From Rhizopus arrhizus (lineage: Eukaryota; Mucoromycota; Mucoromycetes; Mucorales; Rhizopodaceae), in NCBI GenBank assembly GCA_024220505.1, contig JAKZZE010000009.1, forward strand, positions 1,250,001-1,314,000: 64,000 nt of DNA. The letters run 5' to 3'. A program made the translations under genes and the position numbers. This document shows, piece after piece, positions 21,347 through 32,855 of the stretch. Each line of letters opens with the position of its first letter. Within the stretch, counting starts at the first letter, position 1. A model generated the notes under the pieces. That model saw nothing but the letters and a program-made list of their open reading frames with translations, searched no databases and was not told the DNA's origin.

Positions 21347-22446
21347 TTATTGATCTTCCTTGTAAACTAAACCAATCTCTTTTCTCCAATTGTCAACTGC
21401 GCGTACTTGACCTATGGAATCTTTCCAAGTCATGTATTTGCATTCAAGTTTGCCTTGAAACACAGCATCTGCCACAGCATCTGCCTCTATGGCATAGATA
21501 TCTGTTTCTTCTAATTTTATGGGTATAATCTCCTTTTCCTTTCCATACACTCTTAATTCAATCTCAACAGGCCCAAGTTGTTTTAAATCAGGTCTCCATA
21601 AATTCTGCACTTTGAGTGAGCCTTGATCACCCAGGATCTCAACACTTGAATCACCATCACAAAAGATACCAGTGAATAGCTGAGCAGTCATACCACCTTC
21701 AAATGCAAGTGATGCATTTGCCCATTCATCCACTAGTGTGTTCTGTTGAATATAACCCGTAGCCTTGACTTCTGTAGGATTAGCACCTTCTGTATCAGAA
21801 CCATTGACAACGCCAGCAATCAGACGAGCAAAAGACATTGGATCTGTGTAGAAAAGTCAATGACCTGTCTATTTCTCTCTCTCTCTCTCTCTATTGTCTT
21901 ACATCCTCCGATATCCAGAATAGCTCCACCACCCAATTCATTTCTCCACAGTCTCGATTGCGGCCCTAAAGGTCTACCATCAAATGAAAACCTAGCCATC
22001 ACATGCTTGACTTGTCCCAGACGGCCTGATCGAACCAATTCAACTACCTTGAGTGTTTGAGGATGGCAGCGATACATGTAAGCTTCCATTACAAACAAGC
22101 CACGCTCTTTGGCTAGCTCAAATATAGCTTGAACCTGTGCCTCATTCATACCCATCGGTTTCTCAATCAGTACGTGTTTATTTGCTTTGACCGCAGCTGA
22201 TGCCAACTCGAAATGTTGAGGGTGAGGAGTGGAGATATAGACAATATCAATGTCTGGGGAGTTCAGTAGTTCCTGATAACTGCCAAAGCAGTGTTTCGTA
22301 TCAAATTGTTGACCAAACGCCTTGGCTGTTTCCAAGGAGCGACTGCCTACGCCTACAAGTTTTCCTTTTTTGGCTACTTTTAAAGCCTTGGCAAATAAAG
22401 TGGCGATATTGCCTGTACCGATGATACCCCAACGTAAAGAACTCAT
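21347..22446 (-). CDS. Gfo/Idh/MocA oxidoreductase, dihydrodiol/xylose dehydrogenase-like
   Basis: NAD(P)-dependent dehydrogenase of the Gfo/Idh/MocA family, most like dimeric dihydrodiol dehydrogenase / NADP D-xylose dehydrogenase. Exons 21903-22446 and 21347-21843 give 346 residues. The Rossmann motif is WGIIGTGNIA at the N-terminus, then YISTPHPQHFE and the family motif EKPM. The substrate domain begins near GGGAILDIGGYPMSFARLIAG, where the Tyr codon is split by the intron; joining at GTAAGA restores the family GxYP sequence. The intron carries a CT microsatellite. The stop is only 34 bases from the eIF2B-delta stop on the other strand. The exact sugar or diol substrate cannot be told. Confidence 0.88.
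21874..21892 (+). repeat. (CT)n microsatellite in intron
   Basis: About nine CT units inside the single intron of the Gfo/Idh/MocA gene. Confidence 0.85.
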
Positions 22447-25049
22447 TTCAAAAAGGGAATAGAAAGGAAAAGTAGAAAAAAAAAAAAAAAAAAAAAAAAA
22501 AACAGGGCCATATTTTTCTCGTGAGAAAATAAGGCAAATTTTCAGATACAGTTTGGATCTAATCGAATTTTTATTATAAAGCTTAAAAAGTTGTAAAAAA
22601 AAAAATGACAATGCAAACTCCAATAAAAAAAAAAGTTGGATGGCAAGTGATGACTGTGTGCACTTCATTATAATTTTATTGTTGATAAACTTTTTTTTAT
22701 GCATTTGATGCACTATTGATAGTCGTACGGGAAAAGAGAGAGAGAGATTTCGGGAATTCTACAGCATTCAGTCATTCGCTTACGAGTAAACAGTACAAAT
22801 TGTGTTTACTATCGAAATAACTTTTATCATTCCAGAGCTAGTGTTGTATAGTACATTCTATGATACTGTGTTGCTATGAAAGTGAATGGTTTTATTAATA
22901 AAAAATTACAAGTGGCAATACATGGATGTTTAAGTAAATATATTGTGAATTAAATGAATAAAAAGAGTAGAGATCTACCATCTGATGTCCTATCCCATTG
23001 AATATTGATGAATGTAATACATTTATAATCTTTGTGATTTATTTCTCTTTTCTTGTTAATCATGCTTATAATTGATTTTACAAATTGTAAACTCAATTCA
23101 CACGTTAATTGTATATAATGCGATGCTATTCAGCATTTACTCACCCACACTCTTCAAATGTGTTTCAATTCAGTGTAACCTCTCCATATTTTTTGCTAAA
23201 TCCGGAATACTTTTTTAAAAGAAAATTCCATGTTACAGCGATTCATTTACACTAACCGCGTTTGTACCATCTTTTTCTTTATCAAAAGAGCGAGTAAGGA
23301 AATAAGTTTAAGGGGAATTTTTGAACATTAAAGGCACTTTTAAAAAGGGTTTTAAAGAGCTGTCGATAGGATGCTTGGAATGACAAAGAGGCCTGACCTC
23401 TCCATTTTGCTTCATGTGAGTCGGAACCAGTAAAAAACCAAGTGTAGGTTGTACTGTAATTAATTTGAGTTACTATACATCAACAGAATTTGTTACCAAT
23501 TAGTCATTCTTTATTGTTATACGCCAAGAGTATATCTATTACGCTTGCCACAAGATATCATTTTCTTGTTACATAAAAAAGGAAGAATAGTAAGATTGAA
23601 CCATTGAAAATCATTATCGTGATTCGTTGTGGTATTTTTTTTTTTTAAATTGACATCAATCCCTTCCTGATTTCATGCCATGTTAGCAGCACTGCATCTA
23701 AACACACTGTATGGATTCTTTTTATATGCGTTTGATGTTTTAGGCATGGATCAGATTGTTTGATTTGGAGATAGCAAGTACTTTTCCTTACTAGAATGAT
23801 GTACATTAAATATACAATCAATCTGTCTGTCAACGAAGCTCCATTCCTTGACTTATTAACATTGCAATGAAATGTACTCTAATCAACTTTTTCATTGTTC
23901 TTTCTTATACTTTACTACTAGTTCCCACCCTGTTATCTCGTAAAGCAAAAAGCCTAAAGTCTAGTTCTCAAGTGGCTACTAACAATAGGATGACTTGATC
24001 ATCAAGTGAATTCATGGTTGTACGTTCAGTGGAAAATAATAATAATAATAATAAAAGGAAGGGAAAGGGAACAAAGTTGAAAAGGCTAAGGTGCTAATAG
24101 AATTAAAGAGACTCAAAAACATATATTATCCATAATAAAAGAAGCTAAGATACTGATTTAATGGAAGATGGTGGTAACCTATTATCAAACGCGATGCATA
24201 TCCTTCTGTTATCATCATTAGCATGATCAAAAGCATGGATATTTTAGGGGAAAAGAGAGCATACGTTTGAATGTGTCTATGATTGCTAGCTTGTTACTCT
24301 TTTAAACATCTTGTTTCATCACATGTTATACTTGTCCATGGTATCCTCATTCTTCTTTTTTAGCCTTAAAATCAAAGAGAATAAACGTATACGAGTTGAA
24401 TGAATCGTTACTTGGAATTGTGGATATTCCAATTCAAAAGAGATTATTTTTTTACTATAAGCTTATAACGATGCTCAAGTTAGTAAAAACGATGGAAGCA
24501 TTAAATATGGTTGGGGTAAGACAATAATTTATAGATTATTGAAGTAAATACTAAAAAGCACAATGATATGCTTTGTTAAGAAGAAGTCTTGATATCTCCA
24601 GTCATTTTACCACATAGGCTATCTCTGGGTATTACTGCTGCATAAATACAAAAATAGACAAAACTTTATATTCCGATCGCGTGTGATGCGCACAAGCATA
24701 TAAAACTTTTTTTGTTTGTACACAACGATGAGATTGAATAGATCATTGACTTAATCAACACGCAGAAAAGGAAAAGAAACAATAATGATGACCATTTTTA
24801 TATCCAAAGAAGAAGGAATAAGTCAAGAGAGATATGACATTCATGCTTTATGATGCTTTTATTAAAGAATTTAAGTTGAAAAAGATCAAACGGTACACAA
24901 AGAACTCCATATCCCATTTTAGTATGTATTACATTTAAAAAATAAAAAAATAAAAAAAAAAAAAAGTTGTGAGAATAACATATGTGTCTATACATCCTCT
25001 TCTTTTTCTCTCTTTCTCTCTCTTTCTCTTCTTTTTACTTGTCATTAAA
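22447..25049. other. Gene-free AT-rich stretch
   Basis: About 2.6 kb with no supportable gene. It contains a poly-A run of 27 (22476-22502), a short (AAT)n run (24034-24053) and CT-rich DNA before the receptor start. Short open frames such as 23645-23833 (minus) lack any coding character. Confidence 0.6.
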
Positions 25050-27164
25050 ATGTTAATTCAATCCTTCATCTTTACTTCTTTATTTACAGCTTCCATCGCT
25101 TCACTATGTAAGTTGTACCTTATTGTTGTCATTAGATTCTCTTACATGTACAATAAAAAGCTTCAGGAACCTGTGTTGAATACCCAAAAAATTCATTTTG
25201 CTCAGTAAGTAGATTGTACTTTGATACATAGAATAGCTCAGCTTAGGTTGATAGAATTATGTGAATTATAACGTGTTTTTACCAAATGCAACAACATTAG
25301 AGAAAACAGAGTCAAGCTTATTACCTTTTGTTCAATTATCCAAAGAATTAGGGCAGGTGAGTCCGACTTGCTTTGATTCATTTTCTCGGTATATTTGTTC
25401 AAAAACATATCCAAAATGTGAGGCCACTCAGTCAAATGGTAAAATATTTAAAATGATTTGTACAATGATTTACTAAAAGTAGTTAAAAAGAAATCAATGT
25501 TTACACAGCCTGTTTATCCAGTTGTGAAAATACCAATACAGTGTGTTCAAATCTATTTAGAATGACAAATCAAACACAACTTTTACCAAATTGTTCAAAA
25601 GAAACAACATTATCTGGTCTTTTATTACAACCAGACAACTATTGTAATCAAATTCCTACAAACAGTAAAAATTATATAAAAAAAAAGCCACCTTGATCGT
25701 CCCTTAATATTTCTATTAGTGACACAGGAACAGATGACAAATGGCATGCTAAATTTGTCTGCTATTCCATCAAGTTACATCATAAAAAATTGTCCTTCAC
25801 CTTTCATCAAGGATCCGCTTGCTGGTACAGGCACAACAGTTGATGATAAATACTGTAGATTTGGATGTTGTCTTCCTTGTCCTGCTCAAAATTACGTAAG
25901 GCTCACTGACAAGTCAAATGGGTTCATTAACACGCATGCTTTTAGTTGTATAAAAAAGGATGGGCTAAAGTTGGATTTACAGCCTCAAATGCGGTGAGAT
26001 TTGTATCTGCCATTCTATCTTTAATTTTAGTGATCAGTTATTTGGTCTTGCCAGATAAAAGGAGGTAAGGAGCAATGATGAGATACAAGACTCTGATCAT
26101 CATCTGTAGGCATCCTTCTCTTTTGATCTTGAATTTGTCCATCAGCATTTTTCTTTTCAGCATGGTTTCCTTTTTTGCCATTGGAAATCAAGAAGGACTA
26201 CAATGCTCACCCAATGGTATCGCTCCAGGTGAAATGAGTAATAACGCACTGTGTGCAGCTCAAGGTTTGTTTTCACTTTGATTGTCGGAAAATTGCTCAT
26301 TCTTTCTCTTCAGGAGCCATCTTGGTCTTTTCATCCTTTTCTACCACGCTTTGGTGTTCTGCGCTCATTTTAAATCTGCATTTTCATACTGTTTGGAATT
26401 CCAATTTCTTTACAAACAAATATCTGGTGCTCAACATCATCTGCTGGGGTATTCCTGCTGTCGTCACCAGTGTTGCTATCGGTTTACATTCTCTAAAATT
26501 TGAATTTGCCAGTCTTTGCTTAGTTTCGATGGAATACGTATTTAAACTTTATTTTTATCCTTTAGCAGCCATCATCTGTCCCAGTTTCATTATTCACATT
26601 GGTACATTTTTTTTTATTGCAAAGATGGCCATTCAAGAAAAACGCGAATCGGACATGTCTCAGTCGTTGTCGACTGGAAAAGTCACTTCACAAGGAGTGA
26701 ACCATCGACATATCGTGGCTGCTGTCAAGATTCAGTGGAGAGCTCTCTTGTTAGCTGTTGTGGCCATTGCTACCGTCTTGTTTTATTGGGTAGGTCAACA
26801 AAATCTCCTGCTTTTTTTTTGGTTTTGTTTGTCTGATTCTTTTGAATAGTTGGCTTACATGACACAAGTACGTCGTCTGACAGAGACAGAAAACAGTGCG
26901 GCCAATGTTACTTCTTGGGTCCAGTGTATGCTAACACCAGGAAATGACCAAGACGTTTGTTATGAAATCATCAAACCTATTCTACCCAACTTTTCTTTAA
27001 TGGTCACCGTAGACATCTTGGCTGCCATGATTGGCTTTTGGCTCTTTCTTATGTTTGCAAAAAGATCCTTGTGGCGTGAGTGGAATGATTTGATTTATGA
27101 CATTCGTATTACTTGTATTTATAGAAAACGTGAAAAACATGCAGAGCAATTCTTTACACTCTAA
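25050..27164 (+). CDS. Frizzled/Smoothened-like seven-TM receptor with cysteine-rich ectodomain
   Basis: Putative cell-surface receptor of the Frizzled class. Nine exons: 25050-25107, 25161-25204, 25255-25438, 25509-25664, 25720-25895, 25946-26064, 26110-26264, 26314-26789 and 26850-27164, giving 560 residues in one frame. A signal peptide (FIFTSLFTASIASL) leads into an ectodomain of about 200 residues that follows the Frizzled CRD pattern: NVFLPNATTLEK, then C-x6-C in TCFDSFSRYIC, PKCE, then ACLSSCENTNTVC, and later NYCNQIP. Potential N-glycosylation sites are NAT, NQT and NCS. Seven hydrophobic segments follow, starting near FVSAILSLILVISYLVL. The cytosolic tail is short; at the usual KTxxxW position it reads KRSLWREW. 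Frizzled-like receptors have been reported from some early fungi and Dictyostelium; ligand and partner are unknown. Confidence 0.85.
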
Positions 27165-27459
27165 TTTTTTTTTTTTTTTGCCATTCATTATTCCATGTAA
27201 CAAAAGTATTAAAATTGTATATTTATCGCCCTCCTATTGTCAATAATAAATTTGATAGCAAATGAGAAAGGGCTTGCCTAATTTGCATTGTTACATAACA
27301 GGCCGCATGAGCCATTGATCTTTGTTTGATAAGAGAGTTTCAGGTACACAAAATGCATTACTGCAATAAAAAAAAAAGCTTATTTTATTCCGAATCATTC
27401 TGTGCAGTATCATTTGTTCAATGCAAGAGAGATTTATTAGAATCTATGGTCGACATGAT

Positions 27460-28035
27460 TTATTCCTCATCTTCTTCATCAGCGGCTTCACCACTACCAG
27501 CAGCAGCTCTCTTTCTCTTGACACGACCAGCACGGCCACCACCGTAGGGAGAGGTCAAAGCGAAATCAATGTGCTTTTGAGAGTCCAAACGAACAATGAA
27601 AGAAGGAACGTTGACAATTTGCTTACCGACACGAATGTGACGTTGACGGATCAAGACACGAGCGTGGTGAATAGACTTGGCAAGACCCAACTTGAAAACT
27701 TGGGTTTGGAGACGACGTTCCAAGAAATCTTCAATCTTGAGAGCAAGAACGTAATCGAGCTTCATACGAGTTTCGTCAAGGACACCAATACGGACAAGAC
27801 GACGAATCAAAGCGTTACCTTCAAAGAGACGACGAGGGTCCTTTTCGTCCAACTTTAAAAGTTCACGAGCAGCACGACGAATCTTGGAAAGAGTGAATCC
27901 AACTCTCCAGATTTCTCTCTTGTTCTTCAAACCAAACTCACCAATCAACTTGAGTTCTTGGTCAAGACGAGCGGATTCGAAAGGACGCTTGGGAACGGTA
28001 GAAGTCTTGTGGTAGTTTCTGGTGGTTCCAGTCAT
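27460..28035 (-). CDS. RPS9: 40S ribosomal protein S9 (uS4)
   Basis: Small-subunit ribosomal protein uS4, involved in decoding fidelity and early 40S assembly. A single exon of 191 residues starting [20 protein letters not shown] at 28035. The S4 RNA-binding region is clear ([20 protein letters not shown], then [20 protein letters not shown]), and the C-terminus has [14 protein letters not shown] followed by an acidic tail. The start is chosen by similarity to other S9 proteins; an in-frame Met 18 codons upstream lies in a T-rich leader and is rejected. It is divergent with the eL21 gene, sharing an unusually GC-rich promoter. Confidence 0.96.
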   Translation of the reverse strand: MTGTTRNYHKTSTVPKRPFESARLDQELKLIGEFGLKNKREIWRVGFTLSKIRRAARELLKLDEKDPRRLFEGNALIRRLVRIGVLDETRMKLDYVLALKIEDFLERRLQTQVFKLGLAKSIHHARVLIRQRHIRVGKQIVNVPSFIVRLDSQKHIDFALTSPYGGGRAGRVKRKRAAAGSGEAADEEDEE

Positions 28036-28382
28036 TGGATTAAAGAGAAAGGAACTTTTTTTTTTTTCCTTCAAACTCCTTTTCTTCACTGAATCGGATG
28101 GCTTGGTGGTAAAACGTGACTTGCTGAACTCCGAAAAAAAATTTTCAATTCATTCTGCACACCCAAGCTGGCTCCCAGCCGCGAGAGAGAGAGGCGGCGG
28201 CGTGGGATGGCGTGAGCTGGGGCCAGTGGGGGTGAACCACCAAAACGAGAGAGGGGCGCAATGCAAAATTTTCCCTTCTTTCTCTTTATTTTTGTGTAAA
28301 TTTTGATAGGTAAATTTTAAAGACAAGCTAAAGCAATATAAAAATACTAATTGTTTTTCTCTGTCTTGTTAATCCATGTAGA
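28036..28382. promoter_or_regulatory. Bidirectional ribosomal-protein promoter with a GC-rich core
   Basis: 347 bases between the divergent uS4 and eL21 starts. The part at about 28160-28262 is strikingly GC-rich (GGCGGCGGCG and GGGGCCAGTGGGGG) in an otherwise AT-rich window, and contains GAGAGA. It probably holds shared activator sites that coordinate both ribosomal genes. No factor can be named from the sequence. Confidence 0.6.
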
Positions 28383-29036
28383 ATGCCTCATTCTTTTGGT
28401 CGTAAGTACATTATCATCAGCACTTGAAGTTCATGTCACCCACACATTTTACTTTTAGTTCGTGCTCGTACTCGCCACATGTTCTCTCGTAGCTTTAGAG
28501 AACATGGTGTTATCCCTCTCTCCACCTACTTGAAGACTTACAAGGTCGGTGATATTGTTGACATCAAGGCTAATGCCGCCGTCCAAAAGGGTATGCCTCA
28601 CAAGTTTTACCATGGGTAAGTTTAGGGCTGTGTTTGCTTGCGAAGAATGATATTGATTCATGATGTGTAGTCGTACTGGTATCATCTATAACGTTACCAA
28701 GTCCTCTGTTGGTGTCATTGTTCACAAGGTCGTTGGTAACCGCTACATTGAAAAGCGTGTTAACGTCCGTGTTGAACACATCAGACACTCCAAGTGTCGT
28801 CAAGAATTCTTGGACCGTGTCAAATCCAACGCCCAAAAGAAGAAGGAAGCCAAGGCTGCTGGTGGTAAGTTTTTTTCTTTTTTGGTGGTTGAATTGAATC
28901 ATTTCTGATCTGCTCTATCTTAGTCACTTTCAACCTCAAGAGACTCCCCGCTCAACCCCGCGATGCTCGCCATGTCTCTACCAAGAACAACGTTCCTCAA
29001 ACCATTGCTCCTATTCCTTATGAAACTCTCATTTAA
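28383..29036 (+). CDS. RPL21: 60S ribosomal protein L21 (eL21)
   Basis: Large-subunit ribosomal protein eL21. Exons 28383-28401, 28459-28615, 28671-28864 and 28924-29036 give 160 residues. The first exon encodes only MPHSFG plus one base. The family sequence follows clearly: [64 protein letters not shown] and a C-terminus ending [10 protein letters not shown]. Splice sites are all canonical GTAAGT-like donors. It pairs head-to-head with uS4. Confidence 0.96.
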
Positions 29037-29283
29037 AGAATATTCAATAAATTTAACTCGAGGTTTTATGTTCTAGCATTTTGATAAAAAAAAAATGTGT
29101 TATATGTGGGGATAAAAAAGAGGAGCTTGTTCATTCTATTTTCACTAAATTTATGAGTCAAATTACTTTTTTTGCACATCTGGCGAGGAGAGCTGTGAAA
29201 TCCAAAGCGGAATGATCCGCCGTCATTATTTTTTTTAAATTCGAGCTCTTTTTTTTTGTGTTTGTCCCCCCTGGTCCCTGTAC

Positions 29284-30582
29284 ATGTCATTCATTATTGC
29301 AAGACAATCTATTAGGCTCTCTACTTTACAGAGGTAAAAATAAGCTTTGATGAAGCAGCTTGACCAACTAGATTTCATAGGCCTTTGAGAGTCTCTTATT
29401 CCAATGGCCTATTCCTCAAGCCAACTCAACAACAATCCTTTATCAGAACGTTCACATCAGGTTATGTTCGTTATAACCAAGTACCTGAAACCAAGGAGAC
29501 AACAGCAGTAAAACAGCCTACTTCAAGAATTGGCCAATTCATTCAACAATCAAAGGAATTAGTAGTGTTTTATAAAAACGGCATCAAGTTATTATGGTCT
29601 AATCATAAAGAAGCCAAAGCATTACAACTCAAGGTTCAACAAGAAGACTATGAACTGAAGCGATCTGAATTTCAACTAATTCACCGATCCAAGAAGGATA
29701 TGATTAAACTTATTCCTTTTGGATTTGTATTTTGTATATTACCTGAATCAGTAAAGTTTTCTTTTTTTAAAAAAAAAACTCTACAATTATACTTAATTGC
29801 CATCATAGATTCCTTTGATTGTCATTTATTTACCTGGCATGGTTCCTAGTACTTGTTTAAAGGATAGTCAAATCGTAAGTGAAATAAATTAAGATTGCGA
29901 TATGTTTATATAATATTTATATAGCAAAAACAAAGACAAAAACTTGACACAATTCGACAAAAGATGACAATGAATGTATTAAAGTCTGCTGAACAAGTCC
30001 AAGGGGTAAAAAACCAAAAAAAATCCAATGAGACAAGTAAAACATTAAACACTTGTATATAGATCACCCCTGAAGATTTCTTGTCACTTTCTAAATTCCA
30101 ACGTATAGCAAAACATTATGGATATGATTTTGAATTGAGCCGTATTGATAGAAGACATCTGTCAGCTTATTGCAGGTAAATGAATGAATTTTTTTTTTTT
30201 TTTTTTGCAAGACTAACGAAAACACAAGATTTATGGGTTTAAATGATTACGGTACTCAAGGTATACTTAAAAGAAGACTTGATAAACACATGAATTATAT
30301 AAAGGAAGATGATAAGGTAAAAATAGATTGTATAAAACACAAGACTTGACAGGTATTTTGCATGTGTAGTTTTTGATCCGTGAAGGCATTGACAATTTGG
30401 ATAGTAAAGAACTAAGCTTTGCTATTGAAGAACGAGGTATGCGTTCTTTAAATGAAACAGAGGATCAGATGAGACGTGCTCTTAAATATTGGCTTGCGAC
30501 AAGTGAAGCAAATGAGGACAGCACGATTCCTTCAGGCCTACTTGTTTTCAGTAGAATGTTTTTACTCAATGCAAAATTTTAA
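29284..30582 (+). CDS. LETM1-domain mitochondrial inner-membrane protein
   Basis: LETM1-family protein, implicated in mitochondrial K+/H+ or Ca2+ exchange and in ribosome interaction at the inner membrane. Exons 29284-29333, 29381-29750, 29809-29874, 29925-30005, 30063-30175, 30229-30316 and 30370-30582 give 326 residues. Exon 1 (MSFIIARQSIRLSTLQR) is a good mitochondrial presequence and is joined in frame to PLRVSYSNGL. The membrane region reads LIPFGFVFCILPES-IPLIVIYLPGMVPS, with Pro in the middle as in LETM1. The C-terminal domain includes MGLNDYGTQGILKRRL and LIREGIDNLDSKELSFAIEE, then RGMRSL. No EF-hand or long coiled coil is seen, so it is closer to the short LETM1 domain proteins (Mdm38/Ylh47-like or LETMD1-like) than to full-length human LETM1. 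Confidence 0.88.
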
Positions 30583-30644
30583 AAATGGATTGCGGTGTAT
30601 AAATAGACCTTTTTTTTTTTTTATATTTTAATAACAATAAAAAC

Positions 30645-32167
30645 ATGGATAATGTAAACGCATGAAACTACAGCAAACAACAATTGCTCTTCTTTTACTC
30701 ATCTTTTACACAATGAATAGAACGAGCACTATAGACGCCGTCAAGAGCGATTAAATAATATGAGTCCCTTACAGTTATTAAGAATGTTGAGTCGAGGTTC
30801 TTGAGCAGAAAAAAAAAAATAAAAACTAGCAGTAACTTATGATTTAATATAGCACCAAGAACGGATCGTGATCGGATTGAATTTGAAGAGAAAGAGTTGT
30901 CTATACCCTCACAACCACAACCACAACCACCAACAACGACCTCATCAAATAAAAGAAAGTATGCATTCATTCAAGAGTTTGAAGAAAAGATAAAAGAATC
31001 AAAAAAGAATGTGCCACCTGTTCAACTACGATCGCCTTTAGTATTCAACTTTAAAAAAAGGAAGAATAGACACTTGGAGGTTGATGATGTTAGTGTGTTG
31101 AGTGAGATGACGATTCATACCAATACGAATTACTCTCGCTTGGATAGATTATCTGATTTTGATAATATGAGTATAGCCACACAGGACTTGCTGCCACCAG
31201 AAGAAGAAGAAGAAGACGTGTTTGATGTGATTGAAAGGGGATCTGTGAAAAGTGATAGGATGATTCAAAAGGAGACAATACCCACACCTATTTTATCAAA
31301 AGAGAGTCAAGAAATAAAAGATTTGAGATCAGATATGTTTGAATCCCCTTTATGGGAAGAAGAAGAAAGAATGAGTCAAGGGGATGAGATGGTTGTTAGA
31401 AAGGATAAAGAAGACATACTGATTGATCAAGAGCCTGTGAAGAGCATTGAACGAGTGAGTGAAGAAGAAGGGATAGAGGATGACTTTATGGATGAAGTAA
31501 ATTTTGGTTATGGAGGAGTTGAGGATGAAGAAGTTGAAGTGAATGATGTTCAGATAACAATGGATGATTTGAATAGACCCACTAGGATTACAAAACGAAT
31601 TAATTTAGAAGATAACTTTGCACGAAAAAAGATTTATGAGAAAACAGGGCAAGTTGGAATCAAAAGAAAATGAATCAATGTTTATTAAACTGAAATGAAT
31701 TTAGTGAAAAGATTTTATTAAAGGATGATGTGTTCAATAGACATCATGTAAAACAGTTATTTACAAATAAGATTGCAATGAACAAAAGAGTGCCTTGTAA
31801 TGTAAGCACTTTTGCAATGATGTAAGTAATATTTTAAAATAAAATTAATAATTAACTTATTCTTTCTAGTGCAGATGTATTTTGTGATCAATTAGCAGAT
31901 GATTTATTAGCTTATAAAGAAAATGATGAAGAAAAGAGTGATGAGATCACAGTGGATGATATGATGTTATTAATGAAAAGGTAAAATGAAGAACAAATAA
32001 TTAAATTTTACTTATAAAACAATAGACAACGATTATTGAATGATAAAACAACTTTACAATCACTTATTTATAAATATTTACCAAGAGAATACTGGGATGA
32101 CTTGATAATTTCTGCACTGGCTGATAATGTGTTATCAACCGAAAGAAATAATTTAAATAAGGAGTAA
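30645..32167 (+). CDS. CENP-T-like inner kinetochore protein (histone fold)
   Basis: Candidate CENP-T (Cnn1), which links centromeric chromatin to the Ndc80 complex. Model: 30645-30653, 30721-30796, 30853-31652, 31712-31821, 31870-31980 and 32026-32167, 415 residues. The C-terminus is a CENP-T-type histone fold: HHVKQLFTNKIAMNKRV, then IADVFCDQLADDLLAYKEN, then EITVDDMMLLMKRQRLL, and the extension SLIYKYLPREYWDDLI, which matches the CENP-T tail. The N-terminus has SPLQLLRMLSRAPRTDRDR, and the middle is acidic and disordered (PPEEEEEDVFDVIE). Weak points: the 9-base first exon, the donor GTTCTT of intron 2, and intron 3 (donor GTTGGA, acceptor AAAAG). The frame stays open across all five junctions, and the histone fold part is clear. 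Confidence 0.75.
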
Positions 32168-32573
32168 AAGAGAATATTGAATGACTTTCTTTATTTTACA
32201 AACAAATCTTATGACATCATGAATTGATTATAAAATAATTTATCAACAATAAAACATGCCTATTTTTATTGTATAAAAAAAGAGAATGTGTCTGTATCTC
32301 AGCCACGCGCAAGGCACACTTTTAACTTTCTTTTTTTTTTTTTACTAAAGCCCCGCTCATGTCACAAAAAAGCTTAAATCAATCAAATATAAAATAAGAG
32401 TTTATTTCATGTTATATAACAAGTAGAACAAAAAAAAAGAAAGGGGAATCATAATTAAGAGGGTTATGCCAAGTGGGGGATGAAAGGAAGAGAGTAGTGA
32501 ATGCCAAAATTATTTAAAATCCGCATGTGTAAAAAGAAGAAAAGAAGAGAAAAAAAAAAAAAAAAAAAAAAGG
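32168..32573. other. Intergenic, poly-A rich
   Basis: Short spacer between convergent genes with a poly-T (32329-32343) and a poly-A run (32551-32571). No gene seen. Confidence 0.6.
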
Positions 32574-32855
32574 TTAATTCGAGATCTTGCGTTGCCATTT
32601 TCTAAGTGAGTCTATTATCTTATTTCTAAAGTTCTTATCCTTTGATACTTTTTTTGTAACATCATCTTCTGCTAATTCTAATGCAAACTGTGAATCATCC
32701 CATCTTCTCGCTTTGTTATCTGGTATAATTGAATTGTCATCGTTCTTTAATGATAGTGATTTGGTAGAAGAATTCGCACTTGATAGAGTCATACATAAAG
32801 AAGGTAATGGATAGTTTGAACTATCACTTCCTTTACTTTGATGTTTAAAAGACAT
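32574..32855 (-). CDS. Hypothetical small protein, 93 aa
   Basis: Not recognised. A single exon; the start at 32855 (MSFKHQSKG) is taken, with another in-frame Met three codons upstream. The first half is Ser-rich (TLSSANSSTKSLSLKNDD); the second half looks helical and ordered, with the sequence RRWDDSQFALELAEDDVTKK and ending NKIIDSLRKWQRKISN, basic and amphipathic. No signal peptide or membrane segment. The compositional shift and regular codon use favour a real gene, but no homologue is known to me. Confidence 0.45.
   Translation of the reverse strand: MSFKHQSKGSDSSNYPLPSLCMTLSSANSSTKSLSLKNDDNSIIPDNKARRWDDSQFALELAEDDVTKKVSKDKNFRNKIIDSLRKWQRKISN

Noticed and set aside
27421..27858. Plus-strand 145-codon frame opposite uS4
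   Set aside because: Shadow of the uS4 coding sequence; composition is Ser/Thr-rich as expected for antisense of Lys/Arg-rich genes.
30663..30750. Upstream ATG frame before the CENP-T gene (MNRTSTIDAVKSD)
   Set aside because: Stops after 13 codons; the frame used in the model reads through with NEHYRRRQERL after splicing.
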